Source: Stenotrophomonas maltophilia
Lineage (GTDB): Bacteria; Pseudomonadota; Gammaproteobacteria; Xanthomonadales; Xanthomonadaceae
DNA length: 64,000 nucleotides
Reading direction: 5' to 3'
Assembly: GCF_003205835.1 (NCBI RefSeq)
Contig: NZ_CP029773.1
Span: 3,938,501 to 4,002,500 of the forward strand
Under the pieces are notes generated by a model that saw only the letters and a list, made by a program, of their open reading frames with translations, was not told the DNA's origin and ran no database searches. The stretch's first letter is position 1. The number at the start of each line of letters is the position of its first letter. The position numbers and the translations under genes are program-made. This document shows, in pieces, positions 47,899 to 58,491 of this stretch.

Positions 47899-48002
47899 GG
47901 CCGGGCGGGTGGGTTGGCTGGGGGCGTGAGCCGCATGGATGCGGCGACCGAGCCTACAGGGACGTATTCACGGCGTCCCCCAGACAATCCACCCGCCCGG
48001 CC
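47899..48002. repeat. composite palindrome 2
   Basis: The arms GGCCGGGCGGGTGGGTTG and CAATCCACCCGCCCGGCC form an imperfect outer stem. Inside are a hairpin GCCGCATGGATGCGGC and the core CGAGCCTACAGGGACGTA, which occurs, reverse-complemented, in composite palindrome 1. The outer arms of the two elements do not match each other. Confidence 0.85.
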
Positions 48003-48061
48003 AAGCCAAGCATCGCTGAACCATCACCGCAGAGGGGGCTCAGCCCGGTGGCCGGGAAACC

Positions 48062-49780
48062 TCAATACCCCGCCGCCTGCCCATCCTTGCGGCTCTCCGA
48101 CGCACCGTAATACACCCCGGTCTCGGGATCACGCATGATCGCCTGGTACCCACCATACGGACCATCGGCGAACACGATGCGATGCCCCTTGCGCATCAAC
48201 GCACGCACCGTTTCATACGGGAAGCCGGTTTCCAGATTCACTTCGCCGCCATCGGTCATCGCCGTGGCCTGACCCGTCGGTTCAGTCGACCCTTCGTGCT
48301 GGATGCGCGGCGCATCACCGGCTTCCTGCAGGTTCATCCCGAAATCCACCAGGTTCATCACGATCTGTGCGTGGCCCTGCGGCTGCATCGCGCCACCCAT
48401 CACGCCGAAGCTGGCATACGGCTTGCCGCCCTTGGTGATGAACGCCGGGATGATCGTCTGGAACGGACGCTTGCCCGGTGCATAGCCGTTGGGATGGTTC
48501 TTCTGCAGCACGAACATCTCGCCACGATCCTGCAGGATGAAGCCCAGCCCCGGCGGTGCCATGCCGCTGCCCATGCCGCGGTAGTTGGACTGGATCAGCG
48601 ACACCATCATGCCGTCGGCGTCGGCCACGGTCATGTAGATCGTGTCGCCCTCCTCCAGCTGCTTCGGCGTGCCCGGCTGCACTTCCTTCAACGCCTTGTC
48701 CATCGAGATCAGTGCACGGCGCTGCGCGGCGTACTCCTTGGAAATCAGCTTCTGCACCGGCGCCGGCTGGAACGCCATGTCGGCATAGAAGCGCGCGCGA
48801 TCGGCGAAGGCCAGCTTCTTCGCTTCAACGAACAGGTGCACATGCTCCGGTGAACCGAACGGAATCTTCGAGAAGTCGTAGCCTTCCAGCACGTTGAGGA
48901 TCTGCAATGCAGCGATACCCTGGCTGTTCGGCGGCAGCTCCCACACATCGTAGCCGCGATAGTTGCTGCTGACCGGTTCAACCCACTCACCGTGGTGGTC
49001 GGCCATGTCCTGGTAGCTCAGGTAGCCACCGTTGGCCTTGAAGTAGTCGCCGATGGTATGGGCAATGGCGCCCTTGTAGAAGGCATCGCGCCCGCCGTCG
49101 GCGATCTTCTGCAGGGTGCTGGCCAGGTTCGGGTTCTTCCACATCTCGCCTTTGCGCGGGGCGTGGCCGTTGATCGTGAACTGTTCCTTGAAGCCCGGGT
49201 ACTGCGACAGCTTGGGCACCGAACGGTCCCAGTAATAGGCGATCACCTCGGCCACTGGATGGCCCTCGCGGGCGTAACGGATCGCCGGCGCCAGGTTGTC
49301 GGCCATCGGCTTGCGGCCGAAGCGGTCGTGCAGCGCGAACCAGCCATCGACCGCGCCGGGTACCGAGACCGGCAGCGGGCCGGTGGCCGGGATGTCCTTC
49401 AGGCCACGACGCTGGAATTCGGCCAGGGTCAGCGACTTCGGCGAACGGCCCGAACCGTTGTAGCCATAGAGCTTCTGCGTCTTCGGGTCCCAGACGATGG
49501 CGAACAGGTCGCCGCCGATGCCGTTGCCGGTCGGCTCCATCAAGCCAAGCGCGGCGTTGGCGGCGATCGCCGCGTCCACCGCCGAGCCACCGCCCTTCAT
49601 CACGTCCAGCGCGATCTGGGTGGCCAGTGGCTGCGAGGTGGCGGCCATCGCATGCGGGGCGATCACCTCCGAACGGGTAGCGAAGGCGTGGCCGGTGATG
49701 CGGTCGGCGGCAAAGGACAGCGCGGGCACGGCAGCCAGCACGGCGGCAGCGAGCAGGGAACGGGCAAGGCGTCGGGACAC
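48062..49780 (-). CDS. ggt: gamma-glutamyltransferase
   Basis: A 572-residue periplasmic enzyme hydrolysing or transferring gamma-glutamyl groups of glutathione. Signal peptide [24 protein letters not shown]; then [28 protein letters not shown]. The autocleavage threonine is probably Thr380 in [15 protein letters not shown], aligning with TTHYSVVD of E. coli, so the protein matures into large and small subunits. [17 protein letters not shown] is also typical. The start is GTG 49780; the frame runs far upstream without family similarity. It converges with the BCCT gene. Confidence 0.92.
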   Translation of the reverse strand: MSRRLARSLLAAAVLAAVPALSFAADRITGHAFATRSEVIAPHAMAATSQPLATQIALDVMKGGGSAVDAAIAANAALGLMEPTGNGIGGDLFAIVWDPKTQKLYGYNGSGRSPKSLTLAEFQRRGLKDIPATGPLPVSVPGAVDGWFALHDRFGRKPMADNLAPAIRYAREGHPVAEVIAYYWDRSVPKLSQYPGFKEQFTINGHAPRKGEMWKNPNLASTLQKIADGGRDAFYKGAIAHTIGDYFKANGGYLSYQDMADHHGEWVEPVSSNYRGYDVWELPPNSQGIAALQILNVLEGYDFSKIPFGSPEHVHLFVEAKKLAFADRARFYADMAFQPAPVQKLISKEYAAQRRALISMDKALKEVQPGTPKQLEEGDTIYMTVADADGMMVSLIQSNYRGMGSGMAPPGLGFILQDRGEMFVLQKNHPNGYAPGKRPFQTIIPAFITKGGKPYASFGVMGGAMQPQGHAQIVMNLVDFGMNLQEAGDAPRIQHEGSTEPTGQATAMTDGGEVNLETGFPYETVRALMRKGHRIVFADGPYGGYQAIMRDPETGVYYGASESRKDGQAAGY

Positions 49781-50080
49781 GGTCGGGTTCCGATGGAAGG
49801 GTGGTCCCCGATCTTCGCCGCTGCGGCCTTCACGCGGTATCGGGCAGAGGTCATGGACGTTGATCCTGGGGTGGGTGCGGAGGTCCGCACCCAACAAGGC
49901 GAAAATCCGCTGGATTCCGCGCAGAAGCCGACCTGAAAGGAGTGAATTCGGGTTCACTGAAACACTTTCAGCGGCAACTATCCTTGTGCCGCAAGCGATT
50001 GCGCTGGATGCACTGGAAACCGATAAAAAATCCGTCGCCAGGGTTGACATTGCCAAAACGGCTGTGTTTCTCTCGATCAC
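49781..50080. promoter_or_regulatory. region upstream of the ilv leader, with candidate promoters
   Basis: No gene is seen between ggt and the leader peptide. Two promoter candidates for the ilv operon: TTGCGC at 49999 with GATAAA at 50022 (17-base spacer), and TTGACA at 50044 with only a poor -10. The first leaves a sensible 5' end ahead of the leader ORF. Confidence 0.45.
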
Positions 50081-50209
50081 ATGTTGCATCACAACACGCC
50101 ACCGCGAATCTACATCGAAGCCGCCGACACCGGCGCCGCCTCGCTGCGTTCGATTCTTGTGCTCGTACTTATTACCCAACCAACAGGTGCGGGACGAGCC
50201 AGCGTGTAA
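50081..50209 (+). CDS. ilv operon leader peptide
   Basis: A 42-codon ORF ending TAA whose residues 24-32 read SILVLVLIT: the run ATT CTT GTG CTC GTA CTT ATT ACC (50153-50176) holds seven branched-chain codons in a row. This is the control-codon pattern of leader peptides of branched-chain amino acid operons. The tail [10 protein letters not shown] overlaps a segment, GGTGCGGG (50186-50193), identical to the right arm of the following terminator. ATG 50081 has no obvious ribosome site, so the exact start is uncertain. Confidence 0.85.
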   Translation: MLHHNTPPRIYIEAADTGAASLRSILVLVLITQPTGAGRASV

Positions 50210-50233
50210 GCAACAAACACACCGGAACTCTTC

Positions 50234-50266
50234 AAAAACCCGCACCCGCCCCGGTGCGGGTTTTTT
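50234..50266 (+). terminator. ilv attenuator terminator
   Basis: CCCGCACC (50239-50246) pairs with GGTGCGGG (50253-50260), followed by six T; the flanking A run pairs with the T run. The left arm can instead pair with GGTGCGGG at 50186-50193 inside the leader ORF, giving the antiterminator. When ribosomes stall at the Ile/Leu/Val codons the antiterminator should form. Confidence 0.9.
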
Positions 50267-50298
50267 CATTTCAGGACCTGGTTTCAGACGCAACCACC

Positions 50299-50400
50299 AT
50301 GACCAACGCCGATCGCACAACCCGGACCTGCACCACCGCGACGCCTCGTGGTGGCTGTGCCTGTGCGATGCGCGGCGCCTCCTCCACCGCTTTCCCCTGA
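50299..50400 (+). CDS. possible second leader peptide, threonine-rich
   Basis: A 33-codon ORF with seven Thr codons in its first 15 positions ([11 protein letters not shown]). Its CACCAC (50331-50336) can pair with GTGGTG (50348-50353). It ends directly before a hairpin with a T run. The layout resembles a threonine-sensing attenuator. No ribosome-binding site is obvious before the ATG, so translation is unproven. Confidence 0.45.
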   Translation: MTNADRTTRTCTTATPRGGCACAMRGASSTAFP

Positions 50401-50401
50401 C

Positions 50402-50440
50402 CGGCCGGCACGTCACCTCGACGACCGGCCGTTCTTTTTT
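50402..50440 (+). terminator. second attenuator-like terminator before ilvC
   Basis: CGGCCGG (50402-50408) pairs with CCGGCCG (50425-50431), followed by TTCTTTTTT. An alternative pairing exists between GGTGGCTGTGCC (50350-50361) and GGCACGTCACC (50407-50417), which would break the terminator. Confidence 0.7.
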
Positions 50441-50465
50441 CTTCCCACCGCAAGGAACCTCCCCC

Positions 50466-51440
50466 ATGAGCACCAACGACCTGCCCCAGACCAAGATCGC
50501 CGTCATCGGCTACGGCAGCCAGGGCCGCGCCCACGCACTGAACCTGCGCGAATCCGGCTTCGACGTGGTGGTAGGCCTGCGTCCGGGCGGCCCGACCGAA
50601 GCCAAGGCCCAGGCCGATGGCTTCACCGTGATCGCGCCCGCCGATGCGGTGAAGGATGCCGACCTGGTCGCCGTGCTGACCCCGGACATGGTGCAGAAGA
50701 AGCTCTACAACGACGTGCTGGCGCCGAACATGAAGCAGGGCGCCTGCCTGCTGTTCGCGCATGGCCTGAACGTGCACTACGGCATGATCGAGCCGCGCGC
50801 CGACCTGGACGTGGTGCTGGTTGCGCCGAAGGGCCCGGGTGCGCTGGTGCGTCGTGAGTACGAGATCGGGCGCGGCGTACCGTGCATCTGGGCGGTCTAC
50901 CAGGATGTCAGCGGCAAGGCCGCGCAGCACGCGCAGGCCTACGCGGCCGGCCTCGGCGGCGCCCGCGCCAACCTGATCCAGACCACCTTCAAGGAAGAGA
51001 CCGAGACCGACCTGTTCGGCGAACAGGCCGTGCTGTGCGGTGGCGCCTCGGCGCTGGTGCAGGCCGGTTTCGAGACCCTGGTCGAAGCCGGCTACCAGCC
51101 GGAGATCGCCTATTACGAAGTGCTGCACGAACTGAAGCTGATCGTGGACCTGTTCTACGAAGGCGGCATCTCGCGCATGTTGGAGTTCATCTCCGAGACC
51201 GCGCAGTACGGCGACTACGTCAGCGGCCCGCGGGTGATCGACGCCGGCACCAAGGCGCGCATGAAGGAAGTGCTGAAGGACATCCAGGACGGCACCTTCA
51301 CCAAGAACTGGGTGGCCGAGTACGAAGCGGGCCTGCCGAACTACAACAGGTTCAAGCAGGCCGACCTGGAGCACCCGATCGAGAAGGTGGGCAAGGAACT
51401 GCGCGCCAAGATGGTCTGGTTGCAAGGACAGGCCGCGTAA
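50466..51440 (+). CDS. ilvC: ketol-acid reductoisomerase
   Basis: A 324-residue class-I KARI making 2,3-dihydroxy acids from acetolactate and acetohydroxybutyrate with NADPH. N-terminal [22 protein letters not shown] (Rossmann motif), [21 protein letters not shown], and the C-terminal catalytic helices [19 protein letters not shown] and [18 protein letters not shown] with the metal-binding Asp and Glu residues. It is the first structural gene after the leader; AAGGA lies ahead of ATG 50466. ilvG follows. Confidence 0.97.
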   Translation: MSTNDLPQTKIAVIGYGSQGRAHALNLRESGFDVVVGLRPGGPTEAKAQADGFTVIAPADAVKDADLVAVLTPDMVQKKLYNDVLAPNMKQGACLLFAHGLNVHYGMIEPRADLDVVLVAPKGPGALVRREYEIGRGVPCIWAVYQDVSGKAAQHAQAYAAGLGGARANLIQTTFKEETETDLFGEQAVLCGGASALVQAGFETLVEAGYQPEIAYYEVLHELKLIVDLFYEGGISRMLEFISETAQYGDYVSGPRVIDAGTKARMKEVLKDIQDGTFTKNWVAEYEAGLPNYNRFKQADLEHPIEKVGKELRAKMVWLQGQAA

Positions 51441-51479
51441 CCACGCGGCCCTCCCCCACCCGCTTTGCAAGGTTCCCCC

Positions 51480-53216
51480 ATGAACTCTTCCACACATCGC
51501 AGCGCGCCGCCCAACGGCGCGCGCTGGCTGACCCAGGCGCTGGAGGCCGAGGGCGTCCGCACGCTGTTCGGCTATCCCGGCGGCACCATCATGCCGTTCT
51601 ACGACGCGCTGGTGGATTCGTCGCTGAAGCACATCCTGGTCCGCCATGAGCAGGGCGCGGCACTGGCCGCCAACGGCTTCGCCCGCGCCAGCAACCAGGT
51701 GGGCGTCTGCGTGGCCACCTCCGGCCCGGGCGCCTCCAACCTGGTCACCGGCATCGCCGACGCGATGCTGGATTCGGTGCCGATGGTCTGCATCACCGGC
51801 CAGGTCGCCACGCCGCTGCTGGGCACCGACGCCTTCCAGGAACTGGATGTGTTCGGCCTGACCCTGCCGATCGTCAAGCACAGCTGGCTGGTGCGCAGCG
51901 TCGATGACCTGCCGCGCGTGGTCGCCGATGCGTTCCGCATCGCCCGCGAAGGCCGGCCCGGCCCGGTGCTGATCGACCTGCCCAAGGACGTGCAGCTGGC
52001 CGATGCCAGTCATCTGCCGGCGCACGTGCCAAGCAGCGTCGAGCCGCCGCCTGCCCCGGCCGAAGCCGCCATCGCCGAGGCCATCGCCGCACTGGCAGCC
52101 GCCGAAAAGCCGGTGGTCTACGCCGGTGGCGGCATCGCGCTGGGCGATGCGGTGCAGGACCTGCGCGACTTCGTCGAGGCCAGTGCCATCCCCACCGTGA
52201 TGACCCTGCGTGGGCTGGGCGCGCTGCCGGCCAACCACCCGCAGTCGCTGGGCATGCTGGGCATGCACGGCACCCGCGCGGCCAACATGGCGGTGCAGGA
52301 AAGCGACCTGCTGCTGGTGCTGGGGGCGCGTTTCGATGACCGCGCCACCGGCAAGCTGGCCGAGTTCGCACCGTTCGCCCGCGTCGTCCACATCGATGCG
52401 GACGCGTATGAGATCTCCAAGCTGCGCAGCGCCGATGTCGCCGTGGCTGGCAATGTCGGCCATGCCATCCGCGCCCTGCGTGCGGCCTTCCCCTCCCCCA
52501 AGGCCCACCAGGACGCATGGCGCAAGCGTTGCGCGCAGCATCGCGATCGCTTCGCCGCACGCTACGACGCGCCGGGCCAGCACATCTACGCACCGGCCAT
52601 GCTGAAGCGCCTGAGCGAACTGGCACCGGCCGATGCGGTGATCGCCTGCGATGTCGGCCAGCATCAGATGTGGGTGGCACAGCACTGCCGCTTCAACCAC
52701 CCGCGCAACCACCTGACCAGTGGCGCGCTGGGCACCATGGGCTTCGGCCTGCCGGCCGCGATGGGTGCGCAGTTCGCCTGCCCCGATCGCACCGTGGTGC
52801 TGGTCTCCGGCGACGGCAGCTTCATGATGAACGTGCAGGAGCTGGCCACCATCGCGCGTTGCCGCCTGCCGGTGAAGATCGTGCTGCTGGACAACAGTTC
52901 GCTGGGCATGGTGCGGCAGTGGCAGGAGCTGTTCTTCGCCGAGCGTTACAGCGAGATCGACCTGTCCGACAACCCGGACTTCGTGGCGCTGGCGCAGGTG
53001 TTCGGCATCGCCGCGACCCGCATCGACGCACGTGATGACGTCGAAGGCGGGCTGGCCGCGCTGCTGGCCGAACCGGGACCGGCACTGCTGCACGTGGCCA
53101 TCGATGCGCGCGCCAACGTGTGGCCGCTGGTGCCGCCGAACACCGCCAACAGCACGATGCTGGAAAGCAATCCCGCCCACGCCCGCCAGGAGACCCCCAA
53201 TGCAATACCGGCTTGA
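51480..53216 (+). CDS. ilvG: acetolactate synthase large subunit
   Basis: A 578-residue ThDP enzyme joining pyruvate to pyruvate or 2-oxobutyrate. The N-terminal domain has TLFGYPGGTIMPFYDAL and LVRHEQGAALAANGFARAS with the catalytic glutamate; the FAD-binding middle domain has GMLGMHGTRAANMAVQESDLLLVLGARFDDR; the ThDP-binding motif is SGDGSFMMNVQELATIARCRLPVKIVLLDNSSLGMVRQWQ. It overlaps ilvM by 17 bases. Its partner is the small ACT subunit encoded next; the ilvG/ilvM pairing is assigned by gene order. Confidence 0.95.
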   Translation: MNSSTHRSAPPNGARWLTQALEAEGVRTLFGYPGGTIMPFYDALVDSSLKHILVRHEQGAALAANGFARASNQVGVCVATSGPGASNLVTGIADAMLDSVPMVCITGQVATPLLGTDAFQELDVFGLTLPIVKHSWLVRSVDDLPRVVADAFRIAREGRPGPVLIDLPKDVQLADASHLPAHVPSSVEPPPAPAEAAIAEAIAALAAAEKPVVYAGGGIALGDAVQDLRDFVEASAIPTVMTLRGLGALPANHPQSLGMLGMHGTRAANMAVQESDLLLVLGARFDDRATGKLAEFAPFARVVHIDADAYEISKLRSADVAVAGNVGHAIRALRAAFPSPKAHQDAWRKRCAQHRDRFAARYDAPGQHIYAPAMLKRLSELAPADAVIACDVGQHQMWVAQHCRFNHPRNHLTSGALGTMGFGLPAAMGAQFACPDRTVVLVSGDGSFMMNVQELATIARCRLPVKIVLLDNSSLGMVRQWQELFFAERYSEIDLSDNPDFVALAQVFGIAATRIDARDDVEGGLAALLAEPGPALLHVAIDARANVWPLVPPNTANSTMLESNPAHARQETPNAIPA

Positions 53217-53451
53217 CCTGGTGCTGCACCCGGCCGAAGGCGCGCTGCTGCGCGTGATCGGCATGGCCGAACGCCGTGGCTTCGCGCCGCGCGCGATCAG
53301 CGGTGCGCCAGTGGCCGCCGACGATGGCCGCTGGCACCTGCAGCTGGTGGTGGATGGCCAGCGTCCGGCGGAAACGCTGTGCCGGCAGATCGAGAAGATC
53401 TACGACTGCGTGTCCGTGCAGGTCACCGCCGTGGAAGGAGCATCCGTATGA
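53200..53451 (+). CDS. ilvM: acetolactate synthase small subunit, IlvM type
   Basis: An 83-residue protein with one ACT-like domain: MQYRLDLVLHPAEGALLRVIGMAERRGFAPRAIS. In E. coli IlvM is the small subunit of AHAS II. The start overlaps the ilvG end by 17 bases, so the pair is translated together. AHAS II of E. coli is insensitive to valine; whether this one is cannot be told from sequence. Confidence 0.9.
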   Translation: MQYRLDLVLHPAEGALLRVIGMAERRGFAPRAISGAPVAADDGRWHLQLVVDGQRPAETLCRQIEKIYDCVSVQVTAVEGASV

Positions 53452-53561
53452 ACACCCGTACCGTAGCGACCACGGTGCCGGTACGGAGGCGTCTTCTTCG
53501 CCGCCCGTGCCCGCATGCGGCGGTCTTCTGCACTGCGCTGGTGGCCCATGCCGGTCGCTGA
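53448..53561 (+). other. possible small ORF between ilvM and ilvA
   Basis: A 37-codon frame begins with ATG inside the ilvM stop (ATGA) and ends 14 bases inside ilvA. It reads as basic and Arg-rich (PVRRRLLRRPCP). It has no known family, so it may be spurious; the only support is the start-stop overlap. Confidence 0.25.
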
Positions 53562-54635
53562 CACCAGCCAGGAAAGCGATGTCGGCGACGTAAGCGTCGC
53601 CGACGTACTGGCGGCGCAGGCTCGTCTGCGCCGCTTCCTGCCGCCCACCCCGCTGCACCATGCCGAGCGCTTCGGCACCTGGCTGAAGCTGGAGAACCTG
53701 CAGCGCACCGGGTCCTACAAGGTGCGCGGCGCGTTGAACGCGCTGCTGGCCGGCCGCGAGCGCGGCGATACCCGGCCGGTGATCTGCGCCTCGGCCGGCA
53801 ATCATGCCCAGGGCGTGGCGTGGGCGGCCTATCGCCTGGACGTGCCGGCCATCACCGTGATGCCGCACGGCGCGCCGGCCACCAAGATCGCCGGCGTCGC
53901 CCACTGGGGCGCGACCGTGCGCCAGCACGGCACCAGCTATGACGAGGCCTACGCCTTCGCGGTCGAACTGGCACAACGCCACGGCTACCGCTTCCTGTCC
54001 GCGTTCGACGATGCCGACGTGATCGCCGGCCAGGGCACGGTCGGCATCGAGCTGGCCGCGCACGCGCCGGACGTGGTGATCGTGCCGATCGGCGGCGGCG
54101 GCCTGGCCTCCGGCGTTGCGCTGGCGCTGAAATCGCAGGGCGTCCGCGTCGTTGGCGCGCAGGTGGAAGGTGTCGATTCGATGGCGCGTGCGATCCGTGG
54201 CGACGTGCGCGAGATTGCCCCCGTTGCCTCGCTGGCCGACGGCGTGCGGGTGAAGATTCCCGGCTTCCTGACCCGCCGCCTGTGCACCTCGCTGCTGGAC
54301 GATGTGGTGATCGTGCGCGAAGCCGAACTGCGCGAAACCCTGGTGCGGCTGGCACTGGAAGAACACATCATCGCCGAGGGCGCTGGTGCGCTGGCGCTGG
54401 CGGCCGGCCGCCGCGTCGCCGGCCGCCGCAAGTGTGCGGTGGTCTCCGGCGGCAACATCGATGCCGGCGTCCTGGCCGGCCTGCTCACCGACATCCGCCC
54501 GCGCCCGCCACGCAAACCGCGGCGACGGCGCAGCGAAACCCCGCGCTCGCCCGCCAGGGCCAGCGCCACCGCTTCCCCCACCTCTTCCCCTTCCCCCCTG
54601 CAAGCCGTCGCACCCGCTGTCGAGGAGATTTCCCT

Positions 54636-54639
<4 letters not shown>
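53548..54639 (+). CDS. ilvA: threonine dehydratase, catalytic domain only
   Basis: A 363-residue PLP enzyme converting threonine to 2-oxobutyrate, the first step to isoleucine. The PLP lysine is Lys58 in [16 protein letters not shown], the [13 protein letters not shown] loop follows, and the PLP-phosphate loop is [11 protein letters not shown]. coli IlvA has a further C-terminal pair of ACT-like regulatory domains (about 514 residues); here a short basic, Pro/Ser-rich tail follows the catalytic domain, so usual isoleucine feedback is not expected. ilvM ends 96 bases upstream; the end overlaps leuA (GTGA). Confidence 0.93.
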
Positions 54640-56222
<1,583 letters not shown>

Positions 56223-56232
56223 GGACCCCGCC

Positions 56233-57012
56233 ATGAGCGCCTTCGACACCCCCACCCCGACCAGCGCCGCTGGCCAGCAGTGGAACGCCCAGGATTATGC
56301 GATCGACGCCGGCTTCGTGCCGCTGCTCGGCGGCGCTGTATCGCGCCTGCTCGACCCGCGCGCCGGTGAACGCATCCTCGACCTGGGCTGTGGCGATGGC
56401 GTGCTCAGCACCGAGCTGGCGCTGAGCGGCGCGCACATCCACGGTGTGGATGCCTCACCGGAACTGGTGATCGCCGCGCGTGCGCGCGGCGTCGATGCGC
56501 AGGTGATGGATGGCCACGCACTGACCTTCAACGCCGAGTTCGATGCGGTGTTCAGCAATGCGGCGCTGCACTGGATGGGCACCCCGGACCGCGTGCTGGA
56601 AGGTGTGCGCCGCGCCCTGCGCCCCGGTGGCCGCTTCGTCGCCGAATTCGGCGGCCATGGCAACGTGGCCACCATCATCGCGGCGGTGCAGGCCGCGCGC
56701 GCGGCCCACGGCCACGGCGCCAGTGCCTTCCAGTGGTACTTCCCCACTGCCGATGCCTATGCCGACCGCCTGCGCCAGCATGGCTTCCAGGTGCAACTGA
56801 TCGAGTGCACACCGCGCCCGACCGCACTGCCGACCGGCGTGGCCGGCTGGCTGCGGGTATTCGCTGCGCCGCTGCTGGACGACCTGCCGGCCGAGGCACG
56901 CGCCACCGTGCGCGAGGCCGCCACCGCATTGCTGGCCGAGCTGCCGCGCAATGCCGCCGGCCAGCCGCTGGCCGACTACGTGCGGCTGCGGGTGCTCGCC
57001 CGCCGTCGCTGA
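56233..57012 (+). CDS. class I SAM-dependent methyltransferase
   Basis: A 259-residue cytoplasmic protein with the SAM-binding motif ILDLGCGDGVLSTELALSG and IHGVDASPELVIAARARGVDAQVMDG near residues 47-95, then FDAVFSNAALHWMGTPDRVL, which resembles the trans-aconitate methyltransferase (Tam) group. The C-terminal half is helical. It lies 10 bases after leuA and 60 bases before leuC, inside the leucine operon. A role with the pathway, for example on an isopropylmalate-like acid, is inferred only from position. Confidence 0.85.
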   Translation: MSAFDTPTPTSAAGQQWNAQDYAIDAGFVPLLGGAVSRLLDPRAGERILDLGCGDGVLSTELALSGAHIHGVDASPELVIAARARGVDAQVMDGHALTFNAEFDAVFSNAALHWMGTPDRVLEGVRRALRPGGRFVAEFGGHGNVATIIAAVQAARAAHGHGASAFQWYFPTADAYADRLRQHGFQVQLIECTPRPTALPTGVAGWLRVFAAPLLDDLPAEARATVREAATALLAELPRNAAGQPLADYVRLRVLARRR

Positions 57013-57072
57013 CATGACCTTTTCGCTATCTTTCCTGATGTCCGCTATTTCGTACTTCTGCCAGGCATACGC

Positions 57073-58491
57073 ATGACTTCCGCACCCCGCACCCTGTACG
57101 ACAAACTGTGGGACGCCCACGTGGTGGTTCCCGAATCCGACAGCGCGCCCGCCGTGCTGTACATCGACCTGCACCTGATCCACGAGGTCACTTCGCCGCA
57201 GGCGTTCACCGAACTGCGCGAGCGCGGCCTGTCGCCGCGCCGCCCGGATCGCACCAAGGCGACGATGGACCACTCCACGCCGACCCTGCCGGCCGCCGCC
57301 GATGGCACGCTGCCCTATGCCAGCGCCGCCTCCGAAGCCCAGGTCGCCACGCTGGCACGCAACTGCGCCGAGCACGGCATCGAGCTGTTCGACATGGCCT
57401 CGGACAATCGCGGCATCGTCCACGTGATCGCGCCGGAACAAGGCTTCACCCAGCCGGGCATGACCATCGTCTGTGGCGACAGCCACACCTCCACCCATGG
57501 TGCGTTCGGTTCGCTGGCGTTCGGCATTGGTACCAGCGAGGTCGGCCACGTGCTGGCCACGCAATGCCTGCTGCAGCGCAAGGCGAAGACGTTCGCGATC
57601 ACCGTTGACGGCGCGCTGGCGCCGGGCGTCGGTGCCAAGGACGTGGTCCTGCACATCATCGGCGTGATCGGCGTCAATGGTGGCACTGGCCACGTGATCG
57701 AGTTCCGTGGCAGCACCATCGAAGCAATGGACATGGAACAGCGCATGACCCTGTGCAACATGTCGATCGAGGCCGGCGCACGCGCCGGTATGGTGGCGCC
57801 GGACCAGGTCACCTTCGACTTCGTCGCCGCGACCCCACGTGGTCCCAAGGGCGCCGACTTCGACGCTGCCGTGGCGCGCTGGCAGCAGCTGCGCAGCGAT
57901 GAGGGCGCGCGTTTCGACAGTGAAGTGCACATCGACGCTGCCGATATCCGCCCGACCCTGACCTGGGGCACCCATCCGGGCACCGCCATCGCAGTGGATG
58001 CGCCGATTCCGGCGGCCAACGATGCTGCCGCACAGAAAGGCCTGGACTACATGCATTTCCAGGCCGGCAAGGCGCTGGCCGGAACACCGGTGGACGTGGT
58101 GTTCGTCGGCTCGTGCACCAACGGCCGCCTGAGCGACATGCGCGAAGTGGCGCAGGTGCTGCGCGGTCGCCGCGTCGCCGAGCGGGTGCGCATGCTGGTG
58201 GTGCCAGGCTCGGAGATCGTCAAGCGCGAAGCCGAAGCCGAAGGCATCCATGAGATCGTGCGCGCGGCCGGTGCCGAATGGCGCGAGCCGGGCTGTTCGA
58301 TGTGCATTGCCATGAATGGCGATCTGGTCGCACCCGGCCAGCTGGCCGTGAGCACCAGCAACCGCAATTTCGAGGGGCGCCAGGGCCCCGGTTCGCGCAC
58401 GCTGCTGGCCTCGCCGATGAGCGCGGCGTGGGCCGCGGTGAACGGGCACGTCGCCGATACCCGCGAACTGTTCGCACAGGAGGTGGCGTGA
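57073..58491 (+). CDS. leuC: 3-isopropylmalate dehydratase large subunit
   Basis: A 472-residue aconitase-type subunit with a [4Fe-4S] cluster. [12 protein letters not shown] starts the family, [27 protein letters not shown], and the cluster ligands are in [13 protein letters not shown] and [13 protein letters not shown]. Together with LeuD it isomerises 2- to 3-isopropylmalate. Its stop shares a base with the leuD start (TGATG). Confidence 0.97.
   Translation: MTSAPRTLYDKLWDAHVVVPESDSAPAVLYIDLHLIHEVTSPQAFTELRERGLSPRRPDRTKATMDHSTPTLPAAADGTLPYASAASEAQVATLARNCAEHGIELFDMASDNRGIVHVIAPEQGFTQPGMTIVCGDSHTSTHGAFGSLAFGIGTSEVGHVLATQCLLQRKAKTFAITVDGALAPGVGAKDVVLHIIGVIGVNGGTGHVIEFRGSTIEAMDMEQRMTLCNMSIEAGARAGMVAPDQVTFDFVAATPRGPKGADFDAAVARWQQLRSDEGARFDSEVHIDAADIRPTLTWGTHPGTAIAVDAPIPAANDAAAQKGLDYMHFQAGKALAGTPVDVVFVGSCTNGRLSDMREVAQVLRGRRVAERVRMLVVPGSEIVKREAEAEGIHEIVRAAGAEWREPGCSMCIAMNGDLVAPGQLAVSTSNRNFEGRQGPGSRTLLASPMSAAWAAVNGHVADTRELFAQEVA

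Larger units (their letters stand above)
47498..48061. other. BCCT-ggt intergenic region filled with palindromes
   Basis: 564 bases without a gene, between convergent BCCT and ggt. It has, in order: composite palindrome 1 (47586-47689), a partial SMAG (CCACGCTATGCGTGG, 47721-47735), the GGGGTC palindrome copy E (47759-47799), a TGTTGC-type microsatellite and T-rich run (about 47817-47866) and composite palindrome 2 (47899-48002). Confidence 0.75.

Noticed and set aside
50271..53264. A 997-residue leftward frame across ilvC and ilvG
   Set aside because: Composition rich in His, Gln, Arg and Val without any motif; ilvC and ilvG on the + strand have all catalytic motifs.
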